Shown in pieces: positions 44,159-52,603 of a stretch of DNA of 64,000 bases (positions are counted from its first letter, which is position 1; each line of letters starts with the position of its first letter). A model generated the notes under the pieces. The model saw only the letters and a program-made list of their open reading frames with translations, ran no database searches and was not told the DNA's origin. The stretch is from AG41 sp035943095. Lineage in GTDB: Bacteria > Gemmatimonadota > Gemmatimonadetes > Gemmatimonadales > GWC2-71-9. The translations under genes were made by a program, and so were the position numbers. The stretch is taken from NCBI GenBank assembly GCA_035943095.1, contig DASZCN010000092.1, positions 17,861 through 81,860 on the forward strand, written 5' to 3'.

Positions 44159-46293
44159 TGGCTCCAGGCGCCGCCCTGACCTGGGAGCTGGGCGAAGGCG
44201 GCGTCGCCGTCGTCACGTTCGACCTGAAGGGCGAGCCGGTCAACAAGATCTCGCGCGCGGTCAAGCAGGATGTGCAGGCCACCTTCGAGGCCCTCGAGCA
44301 TGACGCCTCGGTCAAGGCGATCGCGTTCTTCTCAGGCAAGCCCGACACGTTCATCGCGGGCGCCGACATCGAGGAGTTCGTCGGGCTTACCACAGCGGCC
44401 GAGGCGGAGCGGCTCTCGGCCCAAGGACAGGAGCTGCTCGAGCGCGTAGCGCGGTTTCCCAAGCCCGTGGCCGTGGGGATCCATGGCGCGTGCCTCGGGG
44501 GGGGATTGGAGTTCGCCCTCGCCTGCCGCTACCGCGTCGCGTCGGATCACGCCCGGACCCAGATCGGTCTTCCCGAGGTCCAGCTCGGCATTCTCCCCGG
44601 GGCGGGCGGTTGCCAGCGTCTACCGCGGCTCATCGGCGCGCGCGCGGCGCTCGACATGATCCTGGCGGGAAAAGTGGAGCCGGCCCGGAAGGCGTTCCGT
44701 GTGGGGATCGTCGACGAGCTGGTGCCCCACGCCATCCTCAAGGAGATCACGATCGCGGCGGCGCAGCGCATGGCGGCCGGGTGGCGACCGCGGCGACGTC
44801 GTCCCGGTGGCTTCACCGGCTGGCTGCTCGACGGTAATCCGCTCGGCCGGCGCCTCGTGTTCCGCGCCGCTCGTAAGCAAGTGCTGGCGCAAACGCGAGG
44901 CAATTATCCCGCCCCGCTCGCCGCCCTCGACGCCGTCGAGCACGGACTCAAACACGGCATGGCCGCAGGCTTCAAGCGCGAGGCGGAGCTGTTCGGTCAG
45001 CTGGCCGTCACCGACGTCTCCCGCAAGCTGGTGCAGATCTTCTTCGCGACCACCGCCCTCAAGAAGGATTTCGGCATCCCCGGCCCGCCTGCTCCCACGA
45101 CCGTGCAGCGCCTCGGCGTCGTCGGAGCGGGCTTTATGGGCGCAGGGATCGCGGGCACGGCGATCGTGCACGCGGGCGTCGACGTGCGCATGAAGGACGC
45201 GGATCTGCCGCGGGTGGCCAAAGGGCTCACGGCGGCGCGCGAGATCCTGGACGATCGCCTCAAGCGCCGTCGCATCACGAAGTACGAGTACACGCGGCTC
45301 GTCGCTCTGCTCTCAGGCAGCGATACCTATGCCGGGTTCGGCCGCGCCGAGCTCGTCATTGAGGCCGTGTTCGAAGATCTCCAGGTCAAGCAGCAGGTGT
45401 TGCGCGAGGTGGAGGGGACCACGCGCGACGAAGCCGTGTTCGCCTCGAACACGTCGACCATCCCGATCCACCGGATCGCCGAAGCGGCCGGTCGGCCCGA
45501 GCGGGTGATCGGCATGCATTTCTTCTCTCCGGTCGCCCGCATGCCGCTGGTCGAGGTGATCCCGTCGGCCCGCACTCTTCCGGTCGTGGTGAGTACCGCC
45601 GTCGCGTTCGGTCGCCGGATGGGCAAGACCCCGATCGTCGTGAAGGACAGCCCCGGGTTCTGGATCAACCGGATTCTCACGCCGTACATGAATGAAGCTG
45701 GGCAGCTCCTCGTGGAGGGCGTGGCGATCGAGGAGCTCGACCGTCTCATGGTGGAGTTCGGGTTCCCCGTCGGCCCGATCACCCTGATGGACGAGGTCGG
45801 GTTGGACGTGGGGGAAAAGGTCGTCGGCGTGATGCACGAGGCGTTCGGCGAGCGCTTCAATCCCGTGCCGGCGTTCGCCGGCATGGTCAAGAGCGGTCGG
45901 CTGGGCCGGAAGGCGGGCAAGGGTTTCTACCAGTACACGGGCGGCAAGAAGGGCGGCGTAGACCCCGGTGTGTACGAGCTGATCGGCGCCCATCCCAATG
46001 GCGGCCCGCGGCCGGCGGAGATCATTCAGCGCCTCGTCCTCGTCATGCTCAACGAGGCGGCCCGCGGGGTGGGCGAGGGCATCGTCCGCACACCGCGGGA
46101 TGGCGACGTCGGCGCCATTTTCGGGTTTGGATTCCCCCCGTTCCGCGGCGGCCCGCTGCGGCACGCCGACGATCTCGGCGCCGCGCGGGTCGTGGGAGAG
46201 CTCGAGCGACTCGCGGACCGTTACGGGGCGCGCTTCGCGCCGAGCGACGCGCTGCGGGACCTCGCGCAGCGGAACACGAAGTTCTATCCCTGA
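44158..46293 (+). CDS. fadJ: Enoyl-CoA hydratase/3-hydroxyacyl-CoA dehydrogenase (multifunctional)
   Basis: 711 aa from the ATG overlapping the thiolase stop. N-terminal crotonase domain (about residues 1-190) with the oxyanion-hole and catalytic-Glu region ACLGGGLEFALA and PEVQLGILPGAGG. The NAD-binding domain starts near residue 320 (LGVVGAGFMGAGIAG), followed by 3HCDH C-terminal domains (DSPGFWINRILTPYMNEA). This order and size match FadJ/FadB. It runs the two middle steps of beta-oxidation. Confidence 0.96.
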   Translation: MAPGAALTWELGEGGVAVVTFDLKGEPVNKISRAVKQDVQATFEALEHDASVKAIAFFSGKPDTFIAGADIEEFVGLTTAAEAERLSAQGQELLERVARFPKPVAVGIHGACLGGGLEFALACRYRVASDHARTQIGLPEVQLGILPGAGGCQRLPRLIGARAALDMILAGKVEPARKAFRVGIVDELVPHAILKEITIAAAQRMAAGWRPRRRRPGGFTGWLLDGNPLGRRLVFRAARKQVLAQTRGNYPAPLAALDAVEHGLKHGMAAGFKREAELFGQLAVTDVSRKLVQIFFATTALKKDFGIPGPPAPTTVQRLGVVGAGFMGAGIAGTAIVHAGVDVRMKDADLPRVAKGLTAAREILDDRLKRRRITKYEYTRLVALLSGSDTYAGFGRAELVIEAVFEDLQVKQQVLREVEGTTRDEAVFASNTSTIPIHRIAEAAGRPERVIGMHFFSPVARMPLVEVIPSARTLPVVVSTAVAFGRRMGKTPIVVKDSPGFWINRILTPYMNEAGQLLVEGVAIEELDRLMVEFGFPVGPITLMDEVGLDVGEKVVGVMHEAFGERFNPVPAFAGMVKSGRLGRKAGKGFYQYTGGKKGGVDPGVYELIGAHPNGGPRPAEIIQRLVLVMLNEAARGVGEGIVRTPRDGDVGAIFGFGFPPFRGGPLRHADDLGAARVVGELERLADRYGARFAPSDALRDLAQRNTKFYP

Positions 46294-46320
46294 CGCCAGA
46301 AACCGGACCCCCGGTCTCTA

Positions 46321-47253
46321 ATGCTCCGCGCCGGTCTCCTGTGGCTCAGCGAGCAACCTCGCATCTTCCGATTCATTCGCGGCAACGGCCTCGCCGGTCG
46401 GTTCGCCGCGCGCTTCGTGGCGGGGGAGACGGTCGAGTCCGGCGTCGCGGCCCTCAAGGCGTTGAACGCCGCCGGCATCACTGCCAGCCTCGACGTACTT
46501 GGCGAGTCGGTTCACAACACCGACGAGGCGCACGCTGCGCGTGACACCTACCTCGAGACGCTCGATCGTATCAAGGCGGCTCGTGCCGACGCGAACGTCT
46601 CGATCAAGCTCACCCAGATGGGTCTCGACATTGACGAGACGTTGTGCATCGACAACATGCGCGCCATCATCGCCCGCGCGAAAACGCACGAGTCGTTCGT
46701 CCGCATCGATATGGAGCAGTCCGACTACACCGAGCGCACGCTCCAGCTGTTCAAGCGGACGTTCCAGCCCGAGTTCGGGAACGCCGTGGGCGTGGTACTG
46801 CAATCCTATCTGCGGCGCACGGAGCAGGATGTCGATCACATGATCGCCCTCGGCGCCCGGGTGCGGCTGTGCAAGGGGGCCTATCAGGAGCCGGCTACCG
46901 TGGCGTTCCCCGACAAACGAGACGTGGACGCGACATACGTCCGTTGCATGGAGCGGCTCATGCTCCGCGGCACCTACCCGGGCATCGCGACACACGATGC
47001 ACGCATCATCGAGCATGCCAAGATCTTCGCGCGTGACAAGGGCATCCTGCCGGCGCGGTTCGAGTTCCAGATGCTGTACGGTGTGCGCCGGGACCTGCAG
47101 CTCGGGCTGCGCCGCGAAGGGTACAACGTGCGTGTTTACGTGCCGTTCGGCACGCAGTGGTATCCCTACCTGATGCGCCGCCTCGCGGAGCGGCCGGCGA
47201 ACGTCGCCTTTCTGCTCGGCAATGTCCTGCGGGAGTCGTTACGGAGAGCCTGA
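46321..47253 (+). CDS. Proline dehydrogenase
   Basis: 310 aa monofunctional flavoenzyme oxidising proline to pyrroline-5-carboxylate. The TIM-barrel signature is clear: VRLCKGAYQEP near residue 181, FEFQMLYGVRRDLQ and VYVPFGTQWYPYLMRRLAERP at the C-terminal end (given in part). There is no fused P5C dehydrogenase, unlike PutA. It starts 27 nt after fadJ, so proline and fatty-acid catabolism may be co-expressed. Confidence 0.95.
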   Translation: MLRAGLLWLSEQPRIFRFIRGNGLAGRFAARFVAGETVESGVAALKALNAAGITASLDVLGESVHNTDEAHAARDTYLETLDRIKAARADANVSIKLTQMGLDIDETLCIDNMRAIIARAKTHESFVRIDMEQSDYTERTLQLFKRTFQPEFGNAVGVVLQSYLRRTEQDVDHMIALGARVRLCKGAYQEPATVAFPDKRDVDATYVRCMERLMLRGTYPGIATHDARIIEHAKIFARDKGILPARFEFQMLYGVRRDLQLGLRREGYNVRVYVPFGTQWYPYLMRRLAERPANVAFLLGNVLRESLRRA

Positions 47254-47561
47254 CCGACGGGACGCTCGGTGGCTATCAGCGGGTGCACGAGCGCGCTCCC
47301 GCGTTTACGGGAAGTGACGGACAAGCGTACTCGGTGGGCACCTTCGTGGACGAATCCCCTGATCCCCAGGGCCGCTATGGTGCGGCACTCGTGTTCGTCC
47401 GCTGGTCGGACGCCGGCGATCGCCCGGTCGGCCACGTCGAAACCGATTACCTGACCTGGGGTGCGACGCCGGCAGAGGCGCTGGCTCCGCTGCTGGCCCT
47501 GACCCTCGAGGCGGTGAAGCAAGAGCTCGACCGCTGCATCGAGCGGCAAGGACGAGCGTGA
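47250..47561 (+). CDS. Small hypothetical protein between proline dehydrogenase and rsgA
   Basis: About 103 aa. The reading frame is open from 47157, but that would overlap proline dehydrogenase by 97 nt. More likely starts are CTG 47250, overlapping the previous stop (CTGA) with GGAG upstream, or GTG 47283. The protein is acidic with no recognised domain, signal peptide or membrane segment. Its stop overlaps the rsgA start (GTGA), which supports it being a real, translated gene. Confidence 0.6.
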   Translation: MTDGTLGGYQRVHERAPAFTGSDGQAYSVGTFVDESPDPQGRYGAALVFVRWSDAGDRPVGHVETDYLTWGATPAEALAPLLALTLEAVKQELDRCIERQGRA

Positions 47562-48484
47562 CGACGGGCGTGGTATTGGCCCGCACGGGCTCCACGTACC
47601 GCGTCCATACCGACACGGGCGAAGTGACCGCGGTGCTCCGAGGCAAGCTCAAACACCGGGATGACGACCGCGTGGTGGCCGGCGATGTCGTCGATCTCGA
47701 GGTGCAATCGGACCGCCGCGCCACGATCTCAGGAGTGCGGCGCCGCAAGAGCGTGCTCGCACGCCGGGCCGCCGGGGAGCGGAGCCCGCGGGCCCAGCCG
47801 ATCGCTGCGAACGTGGATCAGGTCGTCGTCGTCGCGTCGGTGCGGAGTCCCGAGCCCAGTCCGCGGCAGCTCGATCGATTTCTCGTGATCGCGTCGGCGA
47901 ACCGGATACCCGCCGTAATCGTCCTCAACAAGATCGATCTCGACCGCACCGCCCTCGAACGGCTGCTCGAGCGGTATACGCCGGCCGGATACCAGGTTCT
48001 CCCGACGTCAGTCCGGACGCCCGAAGGCTTGGCGGCACTGCGTGACCTGTTGCGCGGGCGAGAATCCGTGCTTGCGGGCCAATCGGGCGTGGGGAAGTCG
48101 AGCCTCTTGAACGCGCTCGACCCGGGTTTGAACCTGCGCATCGGCGAAATCAGCACGAAGTGGGACAAGGGGAAGCACACGACCCGCGCCGCGCTGGTGG
48201 TGCCCCTCACGGGCGGAGGGTACGTCGTCGACACGCCGGGGCTGCGGGAGGTCGGCACGTGGGGCATCGACCCCGAGCTCCTCGCCGTCTGCTTCCCCGA
48301 GTTCCGTCGCTTCCTCGACCAATGCCGTTTCGACAACTGCCGACACCTGGCCGAGCCGGGCTGCGCGGTGCGGGAGGCGGCGGGGCAGGGCGCGTTCGAC
48401 GCGGATCGACTCGTGTCCTACCAGCGCCTGTATGAAGAGGTTAGCGTGCCTTCCTGGTCCAGCGATCGGCGTCGCGGGAGGTGA
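47558..48484 (+). CDS. rsgA: Ribosome small-subunit-dependent GTPase RsgA
   Basis: 308 aa from GTG 47558. Circularly permuted GTPase assisting late 30S maturation: N-terminal OB fold, G4 NKID, then G1 GQSGVGKSSLLN and G3 DTPG in permuted order, and the C-terminal zinc knuckle CRFDNCRHLAEPGC. Its 3' end overlaps the convergent MazG-like gene by 44 nt. Confidence 0.96.
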   Translation: MTTGVVLARTGSTYRVHTDTGEVTAVLRGKLKHRDDDRVVAGDVVDLEVQSDRRATISGVRRRKSVLARRAAGERSPRAQPIAANVDQVVVVASVRSPEPSPRQLDRFLVIASANRIPAVIVLNKIDLDRTALERLLERYTPAGYQVLPTSVRTPEGLAALRDLLRGRESVLAGQSGVGKSSLLNALDPGLNLRIGEISTKWDKGKHTTRAALVVPLTGGGYVVDTPGLREVGTWGIDPELLAVCFPEFRRFLDQCRFDNCRHLAEPGCAVREAAGQGAFDADRLVSYQRLYEEVSVPSWSSDRRRGR

Positions 48485-48761
48485 CTTTCTGCATCATCTG
48501 CGCGAACGCCTCGTCCAGATCTATCCCCTGTGAGTTCGCGAGACAGATGACCACGAACAGGATGTCGGCGAGCTCCATCGCGATCGAGCCCTCCGCCTCC
48601 TCGGGCTTCTTGGTTTTCTCGCCGAACCGGTGGTTCACCTCGCGCGCGAGCTCGCCCACTTCTTCCGACAGGCGCGCGAGGTTCGTGAGCGGTGGGAAGT
48701 ACCCTTCCTTATATTGGCCGATCCAGCGGTCGACCGCCTGCTGGCTTTCGCGCAAGGACAC
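48441..48761 (-). CDS. MazG-like nucleotide pyrophosphohydrolase
   Basis: 106 aa from GTG 48761 with GGAG 6 nt upstream. The compact all-helical MazG fold is supported by the metal-binding pattern ARLSEEVGELAREV (EExxE) and MELADILFVV (ExxD). It would hydrolyse non-canonical or excess NTPs. It is convergent with rsgA (44-nt overlap) and divergent from the DUF1015 gene, with only 18 bp between start codons. Confidence 0.9.
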   Translation of the reverse strand: MSLRESQQAVDRWIGQYKEGYFPPLTNLARLSEEVGELAREVNHRFGEKTKKPEEAEGSIAMELADILFVVICLANSQGIDLDEAFAQMMQKVTSRDADRWTRKAR

Positions 48762-48779
48762 AGGAGACTCCGGGCAATC

Positions 48780-50042
48780 GTGAACGCCGAGCTGCCACCG
48801 CTCGTCGCCGCGTTTGGCGGCGAGCGCTATGCCCTCCCCGCCGGGGGGCAGTTGAGTGCACTCCTCGCCCCGCCCTACGATGTGATTTCGCGCGAGGATC
48901 GTGCGCGCTACGCGGCACGGGATCCCCACAATATCGTGCATCTCATTCTGCCGGAAGCGCCGCAGAGTGGTGGCGACCGCTACGCCCACGCCGCGACCCT
49001 GCTCGCCGAGTGGCGGCGCGCGGGTGTGCTGCGGCGCGATCCGGGGGATTCAGTGTACGTCGTGGCCCAGGACTATGCGCTGGCCTCAGGCGAGCGGCGC
49101 ACCCGCGTGGGGATGCTCGCGGCCGTGCGGGCGGAGCCGTTTGCGTCCCGCCGCGTCCGGCCGCACGAGCAGACGCATTCCGCGCCCAAGGCCGATCGGC
49201 TGGCCCTATTGCGGCAGACGCGGGCCAACCTCGAATCGATCTTCCTGCTCGCGCCCGACCCCGACCGGGCCCTGGCGCGGGCCTTGGCGAAGGTGGCGTC
49301 GGGAGTCCCGGTGGCCCGCGCGGAGCTCGACGGCGTCGCGCTGCGGCAATGGGTGGTGTCGGGCAGGCCCGCCACGGACCTCGCGGGGTTGGCCGGTCGA
49401 GCCCAGCTGTACATCGCGGACGGTCACCATCGCTACGAGACCGCGGTGGCCTACGCACAGGAGCATCCCGAGGCCGATCGGGTGCTGTCGTTCATCGTGT
49501 CCGCTGCGGATCCGGGGCTCACGATACTGCCCACACACCGCATCATCTTCGGCCCGGGGCGCGACCCCGCGAAGCTCGTCACCGCTTGGCGCGAGTGGTT
49601 CGAGGTGGGACGGGTGGCCCCATGTATGGATCGCGTCGCGCGCCTCGCCGAGCTCGGTCCCGAGCGGACGGCCTGCATCGTCGCATTCCCCGGCGAGTAC
49701 GACGTCAGTCTCGTCCTCAAGCCGGGCGCGTCGCTGGACGGCGTTCCCGGCCTCGGCCGAACGCCCGCCGTCCGGTCGCTGGACGTGGCGCGGGTCGAGG
49801 CGCTGGTGGTGCAGCACATCTTCGGCGCCGGCACCGCCACGCCGTCGCTCGCGTACACGCCCGATCCGCGCGCCGCCTTCGAGGCGGTGCGGGGAGGGAG
49901 GGCGGCCGCTGCTGTCCTGCTCAATCCGACGAAGGTGGAGCAGGTGTTCGCGGTGGCCGACGCGGGCGACGTCATGCCGCCCAAGTCGACGTACTTCGTG
50001 CCCAAGGTGCCGAGCGGGCTCGCACTGCGCGCGGTGTCGTGA
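48780..50042 (+). CDS. DUF1015-family protein
   Basis: 420 aa from GTG 48780. The family core is clear: APPYDVISREDRARYAARDP followed by NIVHLILP near residue 50, then ADGHHRYETA in the middle. The role of DUF1015 proteins is not established; a C-terminal phosphatase-like activity has been suggested only by homology. It is followed by a small gene that starts 18 nt after its stop. Confidence 0.88.
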   Translation: MNAELPPLVAAFGGERYALPAGGQLSALLAPPYDVISREDRARYAARDPHNIVHLILPEAPQSGGDRYAHAATLLAEWRRAGVLRRDPGDSVYVVAQDYALASGERRTRVGMLAAVRAEPFASRRVRPHEQTHSAPKADRLALLRQTRANLESIFLLAPDPDRALARALAKVASGVPVARAELDGVALRQWVVSGRPATDLAGLAGRAQLYIADGHHRYETAVAYAQEHPEADRVLSFIVSAADPGLTILPTHRIIFGPGRDPAKLVTAWREWFEVGRVAPCMDRVARLAELGPERTACIVAFPGEYDVSLVLKPGASLDGVPGLGRTPAVRSLDVARVEALVVQHIFGAGTATPSLAYTPDPRAAFEAVRGGRAAAAVLLNPTKVEQVFAVADAGDVMPPKSTYFVPKVPSGLALRAVS

Positions 50043-50046
50043 GGTG

Positions 50047-50052
50047 TATCTT
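50047..50052 (+). promoter_or_regulatory. -10-like hexamer close to the 90-aa gene start
   Basis: TATCTT ends 8 nt before the ATG at 50061, with no Shine-Dalgarno between. There is no convincing -35. It fits the leaderless pattern seen at several other genes in this window. Confidence 0.3.
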
Positions 50053-50060
50053 ACCGAGCC

Positions 50061-50333
50061 ATGACTCCACGACCCCGGGATCGGATTCTCGCGAATCTCG
50101 AATCCATCTACCGCGAGGCCTACGAGCGTGCCAAAGCTGCGAACGATCAGGCGCGCATGGCCGATCTCGATGCCGTCTACCAGCGCGAGCAGCTTCTGCT
50201 CGAGGTGCTGCTCGATATCCGGGACACGCTCGCGGCGCAGCCGGGCGCCACCAGCATCACCACCGACAAGACTTCCGGGCCGGATCCTATCGCCGCGCTC
50301 GAGACCATCCGCCGCATCACCAGGCTCCGCTGA
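50061..50333 (+). CDS. Small helical hypothetical protein
   Basis: 90 aa, predicted largely helical: RDRILANLESIYREAYERAK and QREQLLLEVLLDIRDTL. There is no signal peptide, cysteine or known domain. Because the next gene starts only 7 nt after its stop, it is likely co-transcribed with the amidohydrolase. No function assigned. Confidence 0.7.
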   Translation: MTPRPRDRILANLESIYREAYERAKAANDQARMADLDAVYQREQLLLEVLLDIRDTLAAQPGATSITTDKTSGPDPIAALETIRRITRLR

Positions 50334-50340
50334 GGGACCG

Positions 50341-51993
50341 ATGAGCCGACCCCTGTTCGCCGCGGTGCTGTGCCTCGTCTTCGCCGCCTGCGGGCGCAAG
50401 GCGGATCTCATCATCAGTGGCGGCCTGGTGTGGACCGGGCTGTCGACCGGAGCGCCGCACGCCGGCAACGTGGCGATCGCGAATGGCAAGATTCTGGCGA
50501 TCGACGACGACGCCGGGATAGCCCGCTACGTCGGTCCGCACACCGAGCGGATCCGGGCGGATGGCGGTCTCGTTTTGCCCGGCTTCACCGATGGACACAC
50601 CCACTTCGTGGACGGCGGCTTCCAGCTCGCGTCGGTCGATCTCCGCGATGCCGCGACTCCTGCCGAGTTCATTCGCCGCATCAAGCGGTACGCCACCACC
50701 TTGAAGCCGGGCGAATGGATCATCGGCGGAGACTGGGATCACACGCTGTGGCCTGGGCAACCGCTGCCCCGGCACGAGTGGATCGACTCGGTGACGCCGA
50801 ACAATCCCGTGTTCGTGAATCGCGTGGATGGTCACGAAGCGCTGGCCAACGCCGTCGCGATGCGGGCCGCCGGCGTCACCAAAGACACGCCCACACCTCC
50901 AGGTGGTGAAATCCTGCGCGACGCCCGAAACGGAGAGCCGGTCGGGATCTTCAAGGATGGCGCGCTCGATGTGATCGGCCGGGCCGTGCCCGCGCCTTCA
51001 CCCGAGCGAAGGGACTCGGCGCTGGCCCGGGCGCTCGCCCACGCGGAATCGCTGGGTGTCACCGCCACGGCGCATATGTCCGCTTCGTGGGCGGACTTGG
51101 CGAGCTACCGGCGGCTGGAGCGGGCGGGGCGGCTCACCCTGCGAGCCGCCCTCTACCTGCCGCTCGACGATTGGCGCACCGTGGCCGACAGCGTGCGGCG
51201 CGCCGGTTCGAGCGACGCGTGGCTCAAGATCGGCGGCTTGAAAGGGTTCATGGACGGCTCGGCCGGGTCACGCACGGCGTACTTTTTCGAGCCGTACAGC
51301 GATTCGACGGACTACCGCGGCCTGTTGCAGCACCCCGAGACGGACATGCGCCGCTGGATCGGAAACGCCGATTCGGCAGGCCTGCAGATCGCCGTGCACG
51401 CGATCGGTGATCGGGCCAACGCGATCATCCTCTCGATCTACGACAGCGTGACGCAGGTGCACGGCCCCCGCGACCGCCGCTTCCGCGTCGAGCACGCCCA
51501 GCACCTCCGCCCGGGTGACATTCCGTCGTTCGGCAGGCTGGGGGTGATCGCGTCGATGCAGCCCTATCACGCCATCGATGACGGTCGCTGGGTCGAGCGG
51601 CGGATCGGGCCGGTGCGAATCAAGACCACGTACGCGTTCCGCAGTCTGCTCGACACCGGCGCGAAACTGGCGTTCGGGTCCGACTGGACCGTCGCTCCGC
51701 TCGACCCGATCCTGGGAGTCTATGCCGCCGTGACGCGCCGCACCCTAGACGGGAAGAACCCAGGCGGTTGGGTCCCCGAACAGAAGATTTCGCTGGGAGA
51801 GGCGCTGCGGGCCTACACGGCGGGGAATGCGTACGCGACCTTCGACGACGCGACGCGAGGCGCGCTTGCTCCCGGCTACGATGCGGACATCGTGGTGCTC
51901 GATCGCAACCTCTTCACCATGGCGCCTGATTCACTCGACCAGGCCCGCGTCCGGTACACGATCGTGGGCGGCAAGCTCGTCTACCGCCGCTAG
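50341..51993 (+). CDS. Amidohydrolase family 3 (YtcJ-like) lipoprotein
   Basis: 550 aa from ATG 50341. Signal peptide with possible lipobox FAAC (C17), so it is probably membrane-anchored in the envelope. The amidohydrolase metal site begins with FTDGHTHFVDGG; later motifs are GLKGFMDGSAGSRTAYF, VHAIGDRAN and FGSDWTVAPLDP. Relatives hydrolyse amides, imides or formyl groups; the substrate is unknown. Its stop shares CTAG with the convergent flavin reductase gene. Confidence 0.9.
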   Translation: MSRPLFAAVLCLVFAACGRKADLIISGGLVWTGLSTGAPHAGNVAIANGKILAIDDDAGIARYVGPHTERIRADGGLVLPGFTDGHTHFVDGGFQLASVDLRDAATPAEFIRRIKRYATTLKPGEWIIGGDWDHTLWPGQPLPRHEWIDSVTPNNPVFVNRVDGHEALANAVAMRAAGVTKDTPTPPGGEILRDARNGEPVGIFKDGALDVIGRAVPAPSPERRDSALARALAHAESLGVTATAHMSASWADLASYRRLERAGRLTLRAALYLPLDDWRTVADSVRRAGSSDAWLKIGGLKGFMDGSAGSRTAYFFEPYSDSTDYRGLLQHPETDMRRWIGNADSAGLQIAVHAIGDRANAIILSIYDSVTQVHGPRDRRFRVEHAQHLRPGDIPSFGRLGVIASMQPYHAIDDGRWVERRIGPVRIKTTYAFRSLLDTGAKLAFGSDWTVAPLDPILGVYAAVTRRTLDGKNPGGWVPEQKISLGEALRAYTAGNAYATFDDATRGALAPGYDADIVVLDRNLFTMAPDSLDQARVRYTIVGGKLVYRR

Positions 51994-52481
51994 CGGGAGT
52001 AGGTGAATCCGGCGCCGTCGAGCGTGAGTGGCTTGGCCCCCCCCGCCCCGTCGCGCTCGACGCCGGCCCCGATCACCTCGCCCAAGACGATCGTGTGGTC
52101 TCCTCCCGGGAGCGTGGCGACGACGCGACACTCCACCCAGGCGAGTGCCTCGGCCAGGACCGGGACGCCCGACGCAGGCGCCGGCTTGGTCTTGATGCCC
52201 TTGAGCTTCTGAGATGCAGCCGCCGAGGGCCGGCCCAGCTTTTCGGCGACCTCGCGCTGCCCCTCGTGGAGGACGCTAACGGCAAAGTGGTGTGCGTCGC
52301 GGATCAAGCCGATGGTCTTGGAGGTGTTCTCGATCGCCACGGCCACCATCGGAGGATGGAAGGACGCCTGCATCACCCATGAGGCCGTGCTCGCGTGCTC
52401 GTCCCCCTCGTGCTTGACGGTGATGGCGTACAGGCCATACGGGAACAGGCGAAGCGCGGCTTGTGTGGTGGCGTCGTTCAT
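51990..52481 (-). CDS. Flavin reductase-family FMN-binding protein
   Basis: 163 aa. The split-barrel flavin-binding fold is supported by STASWVMQASFHPPMVAVAI at about residues 32-51 and FAVSVLHEGQ. This group reduces FMN with NAD(P)H for partner monooxygenases, or simply binds flavin. No monooxygenase gene is adjacent. It diverges from the S41 protease gene with about 120 bp between starts; I see no strong promoter pair there. Confidence 0.88.
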   Translation of the reverse strand: MNDATTQAALRLFPYGLYAITVKHEGDEHASTASWVMQASFHPPMVAVAIENTSKTIGLIRDAHHFAVSVLHEGQREVAEKLGRPSAAASQKLKGIKTKPAPASGVPVLAEALAWVECRVVATLPGGDHTIVLGEVIGAGVERDGAGGAKPLTLDGAGFTYSR

Positions 52482-52603
52482 GCGCTCAATATTGCTTCGT
52501 GCTCAGGCAATGTCGCAATTACGCCCCTTCGTTCGCAAGAACGCCCTTCCCGGACCGCGTCGCGCTTGCGAAGTTAGCCGGGTCCGCCCCGCTGGAGCTG
52601 TCG

